The position numbers were made by a program, and so were the translations under genes. The notes below the pieces were generated by a model. The model had not been told where the DNA came from and did no database searches. It worked only from the letters and a program-made list of their open reading frames with translations. Of a stretch of 64,000 nt of DNA, positions 46,648 through 57,370 are shown in pieces. Within the stretch, counting starts at the first letter, position 1; each line of letters begins with the position of its first letter. The stretch spans positions 720,941 through 784,940 of the forward strand of contig OU342806.1 of the NCBI GenBank assembly GCA_910591455.2. The letters run 5' to 3'. The DNA is from Pholis gunnellus. Lineage: Eukaryota; Chordata; Actinopteri; Perciformes; Pholidae.

Positions 46648-49600
46648 TCAAAGCATCCCGAAGCCTTTGGCGTACGTGATGGCTTTGAGGAGTCTCTCCC
46701 TCAGTTTGTCCTTGGAGGAGTATTCAGGCAGCAGCAGAGCGTTGAAGCAGGTGTGAGAGGTCGGCAGTCTGAAAGAATGAAACGAGAACCAATGAGAACC
46801 GAGTAGAGATGATCCACGAGTCCATCGGCAGAAACAATATTATGAGAACAAAGGAATCTATATATCCAACATTATTACACTGTTACAGCCTCTCCTCTCT
46901 GCGCCGTGTTCAGCCTGAAGTTCAGTCAAAGTTTCTCTGATTCTTTCGTTGTGAACAGAAGCTTGTTTTGTGAGGTCACAGTGACCTTTGACCTCTAAAA
47001 TCTCATCAGCTCACAGTCCGTAGATAAGTGCACGTAGTCATGGCGATGTCTCTCGGTTTGTGGACTGATGTTTTTAAGCCTCGAGTTCGGCGATTTCGCC
47101 ATCGCCATCTTAGTTTTTTCCCAACCAGTGAACAGGAAGTGACCATATCTGGACTGAGGAGGAGTGACGTAGAGACGCCGTATACGTCTCTGGTAGAGAC
47201 CTGTCAATCACTGTGTAGCCCCGCCCCTAAAGCATCCCCTGCTTTATGGTCTGTGTGACTCTAAATGGACCATCATTTACTAAATGAACATCATGCTGTA
47301 TTGAAGAAGACTTGAAACTAGAGATTGAGACCATAAACTCATGTTTACAATGTTTACTGAGGTAATAAATCAAGAGAGAAGTAGAGTCATTTTCTCATAG
47401 ACTTCTATACAACCAGAGGAGTCGCCCCCTGGTGGACACTAGAGAGAATGCAGCTTCAACACATGAAGTTTTGAAGAACTTTAAAGAACCGGAGGTTGCC
47501 TCCTGGCTCAGCTGGACGTTTGTTCCAAATGTAAAGAAAGTCTCCAGGTGTTCCTGAGAATTCTCCTTCACAAAGAACAGACCGGACCTTATAATCTCTC
47601 CGTCCTTGTCTGTTGCTGGTTGTAGAATGTGTTCTTTATCTGATAATCTGTCTGAAGTACCTGTCTGTGTCGGAGCCATTCTTGGCGATGATCATTTTTA
47701 GTTTGCCGAGCCCTCCGACGGGCGCTCTGTCTGTGCCGGTGGTGAACTGAAGAAACAACCTCTTCTGCTCTTCTCCAAACGAGTGAATCGTTTCCCAGAA
47801 ATCTCTGTGAGCAGGAAATTAAAAATGAAAAAACGTAGTCAACGTTAGCTCAATCAACGTCGGCTCAGTCAACGATAGCTCAGTTAACGTTAGCTCAGTT
47901 ATCGTGAGCTCAGCTATCGCTGAGTTAATGTTAGCTTAGTCAACGTTAGCTTAGTCAATGTTAGCTTAGTCAATGTTAGCTTAGTCAACGTTAGCTTAGT
48001 CAACGTTAGCTTAGTCAACATTAGCTTAGTCAACATTAGCTCAGTCAACGTTAGCTCAGTCAATGTTAGCTCAGTTATCGTTAGCTCAGTTATCGTTAGC
48101 TGAGTCAACGTTAGCTCAGTTATCGTTAGCTCAGTTATCGCTCAGTAACATGCAGTGTGTGAGAGGACAAAAGAGACTCACCTGATGATCTGACTATCTT
48201 TGCTGTAACCTCCATCGTATTCTGTCGTCTTTTCAAGAGCTTCAAAGTCAAGTTTCTGTGAAAGAGATTCCTCCGTTAATCCTAAATCACACATCTACAA
48301 TAAAGAAACGTTTAAATGAAGCTGTTTCCTCACCCTGCTGCCACAGATCAGCATCTCTACTTCCTCCGGTCTGAACAAATACTTCAGAGGCGACTCTTTG
48401 GTGACCATCAGGAAACCTTTCTTAAAGGCTTTGAACTGTCTCTCCACGCTCTTGTTCAGGATGTAGTCGGCATACATGTCCACAAACTCCTGTGATTCAA
48501 AGAGGTCAAAAGCAAAAAAACACCTGTTAAATGTAAAGAAACTTTTTTAATAACTGCAGGAAAACACAGGCGTATAAAAATTCCCTTAAAAGAGGAAACA
48601 CAAACTACAGAATGCACTGTAATGGACACTTCCTCTAAAATTAAATTGATATCAATCTGATGTATCAACTTTAAAACATTACTACTACTACCACTAATAT
48701 TACTAATAATGATAATAGTACTAGAGATGTACCGTTCACACGACCACAGAACATTAACTGAGCTAACGTTAACTGAGCTAACGTTAGCGCAGTTATCGCT
48801 TATTTAATTTAACGTTATTTAACGTTAGCTCAGTTAACATTAACATTAGCTCAGTTAACGTTAGCACAGTTATCGCTTATTTAATGTTAGCTCAGTCAAC
48901 GTTGGCTCAGTCAACGTTAGCTCAGTTAACATCAACATTAGCTCAGTTAACGTTAGCTCAGTTAACATTAACATTAGCTCAGTTAACGTTAGCTCAGTTA
49001 ACGTTAGCTCAGTTAACATTAACATTAGCTCAGTTAACGTTAGCTCAGTTAACGGTAACGTTAGCTCAGTTAACGTTAGCTCAGTTAAAATTAACATTAG
49101 CTCAGTTAACGTTAGCTCAGTTAACGGTAACGTTAGCTCAGTTAACGTTAGCTCAGTTAACATTAACATTAGCTCAGTTAACGTTAGCTCAGTTAACGGT
49201 AACTTTAGCTCAGTTAACGTTAGCTCAGTTAAACGTTAGCTCGGCTATTAGAGGACAGAAAGACAGGAGGGATGATACTGATGGATGTCTGTGTTCTTCA
49301 ATCTTTATAAACTTCACTCAGAAATATTTATTTCATTGACAGGTTAGATTTGTTTCCAGTGAATTAATGATTTTATAAAGTGACTTTGTTGTTGTAAACT
49401 GTTGCTGCTCTAGAAATATTTCTTTCTTTTTAAAATATAAATAAATTCTAATCCTGTTCTATAATATAATACAACATAAGATACTATAATATAAAATAAA
49501 TAATATAAAAAGCAATTATTTAGTATTGAAAACGAACCTATAGGCCGTATTGATAAAAACCTAACGATACCATCTACCAACATGTTGAATGAACATGATC

Positions 49601-51029
49601 ACATGACCACCGCTATTGTGGTCTCACCTGTCTGTTGTCCTCTGTGACGGGGTTCTGGTCTCCCTGGTCCTTCAGGTCGTACAGGATGGGGTTTCCAAAC
49701 AGGTCTGTGTGTGAGATCTGGTACGTGAGCATCATGTCTTGCTCCACGTCGCCGCCATATTCCAGCAACTTCTTCAGACTCTGGTAGAGACTCTGCAAGA
49801 AGAAAAGAAGTGTGAGGAAACACGTTGACATGTTAGCTTAGCTTAGCATAGCATGTGGACCGGAAACAGCTAGCCTGGTTCTGTCCAGAAGTAACAAAAT
49901 ACACCTTCCATCCTCTCTAAAGCTCAGTGACATGTAATGTCTCGTTTATTTAATGCACACATAAAATAAATGAGATTTGGGCTACCATTGTCTGACTTAA
50001 GCTTGGTTTATAATGACGTAATCCTCAAGTGATTGCAGCGTTTGCTCGTGCGCCTCTGAATTTCTGTAACTTGTCACGCGATCAAAGCTTTTTAGATGTG
50101 ACTGTCACAGATATTAACTGATAAAAACACTATTTACTAAAAAGAACAATTCATTTTTAGATACTTTAGAGACAGGAAGTGTTAAAAATCTACATTTGAG
50201 TAAATATGTATCAGCCAAATCAAATAGTTTACAGGATATTCAACCATTGTTTCTTTATTATACATTTAATACTGGACTTGTTTCTCTACAGGTTTGTATG
50301 AAGGTAATAAAGTAGTTAATGAATATGAGATGATGTAGATCTTCTCATCAAACTCTCGACAAGAAAGCGAAAAGGAATGTTTCCCAAAATGTTGAACTTT
50401 TCTTTAAGTGCTCCAGTTTGTTACATGTAACTAAGTAAACCTTATAGTGAAAAAACAGAATAATAATATGTCAGAAATACAGAACAGTCTTTCACTGCAT
50501 ATGTTAACTTTGGAGAAAGTTACTGTACTGGATGGGAGTCTGACAGGTCCAAGTAGGTCCCCTTCTTGCCCATGAGTTTCCTGTAGACCACCATGGGGAA
50601 ATGAACGTCCAGGATGCAGTTGTTGTAGATGGCGAGCCCCAGAACGAGTCCAACTAGAGTGTACTGGGCCTCGTTCTCCAGAGAGGACGAGTTAAACCAG
50701 AACAGTTTGGTGTCATCGTCGTAGCTGAACATTCCTGTTCAGGAGGTCAAAACAGAGAGAAAATACATGAAGGAATAGAAACCAAAGGGTATCAATCTTC
50801 TCATCTAACTATTGGCAATAAAGCAAAGAAGAGCATTTCCTTAAATGTTGAGCTATTCTGTAAACTTATGATTTCTGGTCTCACCTATGTCGGGATTGAA
50901 GATTTCCTCCAGGACCAACTGGAAGAACTCCTTTGACACCCCGCCCTCGTCTACACCTTGTTCCCCCTCAAACTCCACAAACAGCTGCTTCTTCAGGTCG
51001 GACGGGTTCTCCATGGAGATCATCTCCAG
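46648..51029 (-). CDS. ube3a: ube3a HECT domain exons (50885-51029, 50529-50734, 49628-49792, 48334-48489, 48182-48255, 47661-47804, 46648-46768)
   Basis: Seven exons code for the HECT catalytic domain (about 485-820): LEMISMENPSDLKKQLFVEF, FEGEQGVDEGGVSKEFFQL, LGLAIYNNCILDVHFPMVVY, then PLKYLFRPEEVEMLICGSR and FTTGTDRAPVGGLGKLKMII. The last exon holds the catalytic PTSHTCFNALLLPEY. All borders are AG/GT with consistent phases. The TGA is at 46650-46648. Repeats of one 15-bp unit occupy the introns on either side of the exon pair 48182-48489. Confidence 0.95.
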
Positions 51030-53322
51030 CTGCAACACAAGAGGGTTGAATTCATGGAGAAAACACAACAGGGCGGAGCCTAAACATGTCACAACATGCA
51101 ACCGTAACATAAATGTGTTTACACAAAATAAGAAGCAGATTGATCGTTTGACACGTCGGCTGGTTTACTACAGTGGTATGAAGCCAAAATAAACAGATTT
51201 TGCTGTTATTTAATTGCAATAAACAGATAAAAAGGATGCTGAAATAACTACATAATGATGCCGATTTGTAAAAAGTCTGAATTCATACTTTGTCAGGTTT
51301 GTCAAAAATACGACAAGCAAACTACTTTTAAAATGATTGTTTTTTTAATGGACTTTGGGTCGATTGTTGCTAGGCTACGCTAACATTGTAGCTGCTCCAT
51401 CAACGCCTCAACATAACGTCAAATAGGCGTAAACACGGCAGGGACGTTATTATTCAAACCATAGAGTGTCTGTGGTTTGAACCCTAGACACTATGACACT
51501 CACAGACACTCTGGTTTAAACCACAGACCGTCGGACGCTGTGACTCACTCTGACGAGGGCGTCGTCGATGATGTGATCCCGGCGGACCTTGAGCTTGAGA
51601 TAGGGGTTGGGCTGCTGGCCCTGGACCATGCTGTAGAGGGCCGTGAGGCGCCGCTCGCTGTACATCCTGATCCGGTTGTCGTAGTACAGCCCTTGGTTCT
51701 TGGTGATGACGCTGAGGATGAAGGGGCAGCTCTGGAAGGAGAACTTGGTTTCAGCGTTGACCTTGAAGAAGGTGAAGTCCTTGTCCATCTCCACCACGTC
51801 ATTCAGCGACTCGTTGACAAAGTCCTCGTAGGGGAGGAGGGGTCTGATACTGTCCACGGGTCGGACTCCCAGTTCCTTCTCCAGCGGATCGACCGGTGGA
51901 CCTTTGTTGTAGAGCCGCTCCTCGCCCAGCAGCTCATGCAGGGTGAGCTCGTCGGACTCGGAGTCTTCCTCCTCCTCTTCGTTGTGCTCCACGTCCACGT
52001 CGCCACCCAGGATACTCGCGTAGAAGGCGACCTTCAAGCACTGCGTCGCGGCCACCACTGTAGCGTCGTCGTTCACCAATGTCTCGCCGTCGTACTCGTT
52101 GCTGACGACCGTGAACGTGATGAGCTGCTGGAAGGTCTCCGTCATGCGGCGGATGTGCGTGAGTCCATACCGGGACCACAGCTTCGACAGCCTGGCAAGC
52201 GCCGCCACCGGCAGCTTGCCCATCGCCTTGCAGAACTGCGGCAGAGCCGTTTCCAAGTACTCTGGGCTGTGGAGGTTACTGTTCTCCAACACGATGATGA
52301 AGATGTTCAGGTAGTCTGGGTTCGTCTCGTACACGTCGAGGTATTCCAGGTCGAGCTCCATGTTGGGAGTAAGGTAAACAAGTGCGTTCACCAAAGCGGC
52401 CTCCACCTGGTCGAGGCTCAGAAGTCGGTCGTAGACCCTCCTCACGGCGTCGATATCCACCGTCACCTCACAAGGGTCCAGCATCTCATCGAGCCCCTCG
52501 TCCGGTAGGGAAGCGCCCGTCGTTTCTGAGCTTTGCTTCTCCTGCTCGTCCACATCTGTCGGTTCACAAGAGTCCGGGTTTTCAGCATCGACGGGTTCGT
52601 CCTTCCTGAAACTCTTCGTCAAGGCGTCCGAATTGGAGAAAATCCTGCCGATGATGCGGATGAGGGCGGAGTAGTCGCCCCGCTCCTCGCAGAAACTCAG
52701 GATCATACAGACCGTGTTCTCCGTGAGGTAATGAACATCTGGACCAAAACGGGGGAAAGAAATCGAGTTAACACAGTGAACTTGACTCAAAGCTCAAAGC
52801 CAGCGGCCGTGAGAGTCTGCGTTACCTGAGAAGTCCTCCTTGGTGGGACAGAGGTCCGTCTCGCTCATCTCACCGTCCAGAGCGTCTTTCTCGGAGGGGT
52901 GAGGATTACAGAGTTTGGCGTTGATCTTAAACAGCTCGAGCGCTTTGGCTGCTGCTGTGTTTTTATCCAGAGGTCGAAAGTCACGACACGACGCGCAAAA
53001 CTCATTCGTGCAGTCGCCATTTCCACAGCCGTCGGTTAACTGCCGGAAGTAGCGCTCGATTAGATGCTTTGCAGTCGCTCTGTTCCTGCAGAGCAAGACG
53101 TTAAAACAGGAAGTGAGACTCAAACTCATCTGTGTTAGAAAAAACAAGCATCAACATATTCTTGCAATGCACTTCTTTCCTGTTTGAAAAAGCTACGACA
53201 TCACGACACAGAGATAAAAAACATCAAAGGGTGCAACGCTTCAGATGGAAACTCACCGCATGTTAGTTAGTTTAGCTTCTAGTTTAACTAGTTGAGTGCA
53301 GGTTAAATAGAGAGACTTACAT
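46648..53322 (-). CDS. ube3a: ube3a, HECT-type E3 ubiquitin ligase (complete)
   Basis: UBE3A (E6AP) takes ubiquitin from an E2 onto a HECT cysteine and passes it to substrates in nucleus and cytosol; it associates with the proteasome through its N-terminal AZUL zinc finger. Coding exons: AT at 53322-53321 (or an alternative ATG at 53261-53259), then 52826-53085, 51549-52738, 50885-51029, 50529-50734, 49628-49792, 48334-48489, 48182-48255, 47661-47804, 46648-46768. They join in frame to 2463 nt (820 aa; human isoform I is 852). AZUL cysteines are at 21, 26, 31 and 60, and the catalytic Cys788 is in PTSHTCFN, 32 residues from the end, exactly as in human. It ends KAITYAKGFGML. Confidence 0.95.
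47012..47505 (-). mobile_element. CTCF-motif MITE, copy 4
   Basis: Reverse orientation, nearly full length, with CGCCATCTT (47103-47111) and GTCGCCCCCTGGTGG (47421-47435). It lies in the last ube3a intron. Confidence 0.82.
47835..48145. repeat. 15-bp array (TTAGCTTAGTCAACG) in a ube3a intron
   Basis: About 20 copies of GTTAGCTCAGTCAAC or close variants in the intron between coding exons 47661-47804 and 48182-48255. It shares its unit with the array at 48745-49245. Confidence 0.95.
48745..49245. repeat. 15-bp array (GTTAGCTCAGTTAAC) in the next ube3a intron
   Basis: About 32 copies, with occasional 6-bp ATTAAC/GGTAAC insertions making 21-bp units. The unit is the same as at 47835-48145, although coding exons at 48182-48489 separate the two arrays. 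Confidence 0.95.
51549..52738 (-). CDS. ube3a: ube3a large central exon
   Basis: The 1190-bp exon encodes residues 88-484. Conserved blocks include VDIDAVRRVYDRLLSLDQVE, RRMTETFQQLITFTVVSNEY, TLHELLGEERLYNKGPPVDP and YYDNRIRMYSERR. The segment after SFRKDEPV (about 128-170) is divergent and shorter than in human. It ends RRDHIIDDALVR before GTGAGT. The plus strand of this exon is also open for over 340 codons, an antisense shadow. Confidence 0.95.
52826..53085 (-). CDS. ube3a: ube3a exon encoding the AZUL zinc finger
   Basis: It encodes NRATAKHLIERYFRQLTDGC, then GNGDCTNEFCASC and INAKLCNPHPSEKDALDGE. The zinc ligands Cys21, 26, 31 and 60 are all present. The exon ends DFS before GTAACG. The acidic linker after the zinc finger is shorter than in mammals and accounts for part of the length difference. 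Confidence 0.94.
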
Positions 53323-53367
53323 TCGGCTGGATTCAGGAACACTCCTGCAGACCCGATGGACAGTCCT
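53257..53367 (-). CDS. ube3a: ube3a start exon with two alternative donors
   Basis: The acceptor TCTTTCAG precedes 53367. Donor A (GAAT before GTAAGT) ends the exon at 53321 and splits the start codon AT|G, giving MNRATAKHLIERY, very like human MKRAAAKHLIERY. Donor B (GCG before GTGAGT) ends it at 53257 and uses ATG at 53261, giving MRNRATAK in the same frame; then the upstream ATG becomes ATG-TAA. Both donors are strong. Which is used cannot be told from sequence. Confidence 0.6.
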
Positions 53368-55062
53368 CTGAAAGAAGAGTTGAGTAATAATAATGAATTT
53401 AACCATAAATATACAGCCTGTAATAAAAGGAGGCGGACGCCTTTTAATCCATTTGTCAACCGAGAAATATTTACACACATTTTTTGCCTAATCTTCATGA
53501 TCAGCATGTATCTGGTGGCTCTGTATATATTTATTATTAAATACGTTGAAGCATCACAGCAGCAGGAACGACCGTCTCCCCATTCAGAATGGTCATATTT
53601 ATGAGTCATGTAACGGATCTCCCCTCATGTGAACCTCAGATCAATGATGGCTTATTAACACATGCTGGAATTAGCCAACTAGCTAACGAACCAGCTGTCC
53701 AATAGTTAGCTAGCTAGCTTGCTAATTCCACTGAATTCTACACTGTTTGCAGACATTTAGCCAAACAAAGTGTTCACTCTCCTGTTGATGTCAGTGTTCT
53801 TTTCTTTCGCTGGGACACGAGTGTGATGATGAAGCATTGAGTTGTTATATTCTACCCGTTTACTCTTTATGCTCAGTGAGTCCGCAACTTGCGGTAAGTC
53901 GGTTTAGTTTACGGGGAAGTTAGCCGGCTAGAACAGCTGCAATGGTTACAGTACACATAAAAATGGCCGCCTCTCTGACCATCCTGCTGTGTTGATTTCG
54001 ATGGGAATGTCCCTTCTACTCCTACTTTAATTCTATGGTGTAACCTAAGCTAAGCTACAGTTGCCAGCTAGTTTAACAGCAACCGGTATCTTTAATATCA
54101 AGGATTGTTTTAAAGTTATACACACAGGCCGTTTATAAGAAGAGGACGTAGTCGTCATGACGTCTCTCGTTGGTTTGTGGACGTTTTGAAGTCTTGAGTT
54201 TGCCAATTTCCCCGTCGCCATTTTGGATTACGGCCGTCGCCATCTTGTTTTTTAGCAACCGGTTAACAGGAAGTGACCATATTAGGACTGAGGAGGAGTG
54301 ACGTAGAGACGCCGTATACGTCTCTGGTAGAGACCTGTCAATCACTGTGTAGCCCCGCCCCTAAAGCATCCCCTGCTTTATGGTCTGTGTGACTCTAAAT
54401 GGACCATCATTTACTAAATGAACATCATGCTGTATTGAAGAAGACTTGAAACTAGAGATTGAGACCATAAACTCATGTTTACAATGTTTACTGAGGTAAT
54501 AAATCAAGAGAGAAGTAGAGTCATTTTCTCATAGACTTCTATACAACCAGAGGAGTCGCCCCCTGGTGGACACTAGAGAGAATGCAGCTTTAACACATGA
54601 AGCTTTGAGGTTGTTTCCTGGTTACATTTTGTACCTTTAAATGGAGAGAAAGTAGTTTTTTCTTCATGACTTCTCCAACACTGTATAATTAAAAACACAA
54701 TAAATACATATCTTATTTCTATGAATTAAACCTCGTTATATTATATTAGTTATTAGGCTGTGACTCACTGTCACACTGCTTCTCTTTAGAGCAACTTTAA
54801 TATAAAATGAATAAAACAAACAACGTTAAATACAGTTTACCGACCTGTGATTTGATGATCCGGGGTATTGTGGTCCTGTCTGTCTGTCTGTCTCTCTCTC
54901 TGTCTGCCTCTCTCTCTCTATCTCTCTCTGTCTGTCGCTCTCTGTCTGTCTCTCTCTCTGTCTGTCAGTGACACTGCAAAAATAATGTCCGGTTCTGCAC
55001 GAGCCGCGTTCAGCCTCTCGAGTCCGCGTGGATCCGGATTCAAACTGACGCCACCTGCTCAC
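53368..55062. other. ube3a 5' intron region
   Basis: Holds MITE copy 5, TAGC-rich stretches (53676-53720) and a CT/GTCT microsatellite (54885-54966). Short open frames were judged not to be genes. No coding exon was found. Confidence 0.45.
54128..54625 (-). mobile_element. CTCF-motif MITE, copy 5
   Basis: Reverse orientation, with CGCCATCTT (54238-54246) and GTCGCCCCCTGGTGG (54555-54569). It lies in the 5' non-coding part of ube3a. Confidence 0.82.
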
Positions 55063-55240
55063 CGACACGAGACGAGTCTCGTGAGGACCGACGGGAGGAA
55101 GTCTGTGTTTTTAGTGTTTTAAGTGTTTATTAAGTCACAGAACTGATCCTCTGCTACCATCTTGTAAACAAGAGCGACATGTATCCCGGCATGCACAGCG
55201 CGAGGCTGTCAAACACCAAGCCACCGCCCCCCCCCCTCCT
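55063..55240 (-). promoter_or_regulatory. Candidate ube3a first (non-coding) exon and promoter
   Basis: CGTGTCG before GTGAGC (donor 55062-55061) could end a 5' UTR exon. Upstream lie AAGATGGTAG (a YY1-like site, minus strand, about 55152-55161), GCATGCCGGGA (about 55186-55196) and a GGCGGTGG/G-rich stretch. CpG is more frequent here than in the surrounding DNA. Position and motifs suggest a TATA-less promoter; no transcript evidence is available. Confidence 0.4.
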
Positions 55241-55280
55241 CTTCAGAAACACACACGAGATAAATAATGAATAAATAAAG

Positions 55281-55281
55281 A

Positions 55282-55336
<55 letters not shown>

Positions 55337-56030
55337 GAATATATATGTATATATATATACTTAAATATATATTTATATATATATATATATATAAATATAT
55401 ATATATAAACATTTGTTCTATTTTTCCTCCTTAATTCGTCTTCTTTCAGACTAGAGGAAATAAAACATTTATTATCTTTGTCTGTTTACGTCTGTAGATT
55501 TCTACTAAATTCACCAAAAGTTACCATTACATAATGGCTCATTTGTATATTTAAACATAACATGTCAGAAAACACAATAAATCCTCCTCTTAATGTGAGT
55601 GATGAAGTGGTGAAGTTTCATGTGTTGACTCTATTCACCTGTAGAGTCTTCTCTTGATAGAAAGTTCCTGAACACTGTCAAGCTACTTTTTACAATTATT
55701 ATTATTATTGTTATCATTATTATTATGGGGCTAAAATTAGCTCTCTGGTTATATGAGAGGGATAAATAATAAATAAATGAATATGTAAATATGTAAATAT
55801 GTAAATATATAAATAAATATATAAATAAATAAATATAAAATAAATAAATATATAAATATAAATAAATATAAATAAATATATAAATAATTTAATATTTAAA
55901 TATATACATATATAAATATATAAATATATAAATATGTAAATAAATAAATACATAAATATATAAATGAATGAACAAATCATTTAATATATAAATATATAAA
56001 TAAATAAATAAATATATCATATTGAATAAA
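55281..56030. repeat. (TA)n and AT-rich simple repeats
   Basis: (TA)n with TTTA interruptions at 55281-55405 and an ATAAATATATAAAT-type AT-rich tract at 55755-56025. This is spacer between ube3a and atp10a; frames in it are low complexity (I/Y-rich) and not genes. Confidence 0.9.
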
Positions 56031-56570
56031 AGGATTGATTTCTGTCCTGTTGACTGCAGTAAACAACATGGACACTAGGGGTCACTGTGGGGACACTTTT
56101 CATAAAGTGGAGTTCTTTCTGTCTTCTTGTATTTTAGATGATGTGTTTCACATTAAACTGTAGATAAAAACTGACACATTGTTGAGTTAGAATAATAACT
56201 GTCAGTACTTCTGCTGACACAGTTTGTTAGATCTACAATTGTTTAACACGTTTTCTATTAAAATATATATATATTTAAAATGTAAAAGAAATGGTTCTAA
56301 AGGTCTAAGGTTTTACAGAAAGTTATGTTTTGTATGAAATGTAAAAGTGTTCTTGAACTATGAAGTAAAATAATAAAGATAATAAATATTCGGCTGAGAT
56401 TTACATCATTATTATGATCATCACCTTTCTGCTGACGTCGTTACGTTTCATGTTTCATAAGAACGAGGTCTTCATCTCTGACTCGTTCTCCTGAAGATGT
56501 GTTATCATTTCCCTCACAGCCATTCAATAATAAGACGATCATCTCGGGGCGTCTCTTTTCTCTTTAAACC

Positions 56571-56685
56571 TCAGGAATGTGTGTGTCAGGTGGTGCAGAC
56601 ATCAGGAATGTGTGTGTCAGGTGGTGCAGACATCAGGAATGTGTGTGTCAGGTAGTGCAGACATCAGGAATGTGTGTCACGATAG
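56571..56685. repeat. 33-bp tandem repeat, about 3.5 copies
   Basis: Copies of CAGGAATGTGTGTGTCAGGT followed by GGTGCAGACAT. The last copy is shortened. Confidence 0.85.
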
Positions 56686-56741
56686 ACACATGAACACAGT
56701 AGTAACGCTACTGGAGATGTAAAAACAAAGCAGTACAATTA

Positions 56742-57168
56742 CCAGAGCTGCTGTTCACTATTTAAAGACAAAGTCCATCCTCCTTTCTTTGTTAATAAAG
56801 AGTTTAATCTCAAACTAAAGATCTGGTTGGTTGAACACTATGACGATCAACAACATCGTCCCCATTCACTTAACCTGCACATGGATTCACTGGTGAGTCT
56901 GCAGGCCTGGGGCCTCTCTTCTACCTAGAGACACAGAGGTGAACTCTGATTGGATCAAAGCTCTACTTAAAACAAGCTGCACTGAAGCAGAGCAGCTGAG
57001 GAGCACAGTAGCTGTGCAATGAGAACATAAGATGACGGGGAAAATATTTGTATAAATTATAATACATGTAGTGTATTTAAGACAAATGATTAAATTATAA
57101 AATAGCTCTAACTTTGTGATTGTTTAGGCCAGCAGAGAAGGCTTTGCAGGCCCTGACGACCACCACTG
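56742..57168. mobile_element. Truncated copy of the 14490-15614 hAT-like element
   Basis: It starts ACCAGAGCTGCTGTTCACTA, as at about 14960, lacks the part matching about 15033-15260, and ends CCACCACTG like the full copy. Sequence identity across the shared parts is very high, so insertion was probably recent. Confidence 0.75.
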
Positions 57169-57370
57169 GTTAAATGTAACAAGTAGACAGATAAACACAA
57201 TAAATATGAATTTAGGACAAAAACAAAATCTCTAATTTATTTGCAATTTCATAATAAAGCTTAATATATATATATATATATATATATGAATAAAGTTTCT
57301 ATGTTATGTTTTACATTAATAGTTTGTTTAAAGAATGACAGGTCAACATGAAGTTTGAGGACCGAGACGT

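Noticed and set aside
51477..52508. 343-codon plus-strand open frame
   Set aside because: Exact antisense of the ube3a central exon, whose protein is unmistakable on the minus strand.
53356..53604. Plus-strand frame with a hydrophobic IFCLIFMISMYLVALYIF segment
   Set aside because: AT-rich intron sequence opposite the ube3a start exon; no homologue recognised and no conserved context.
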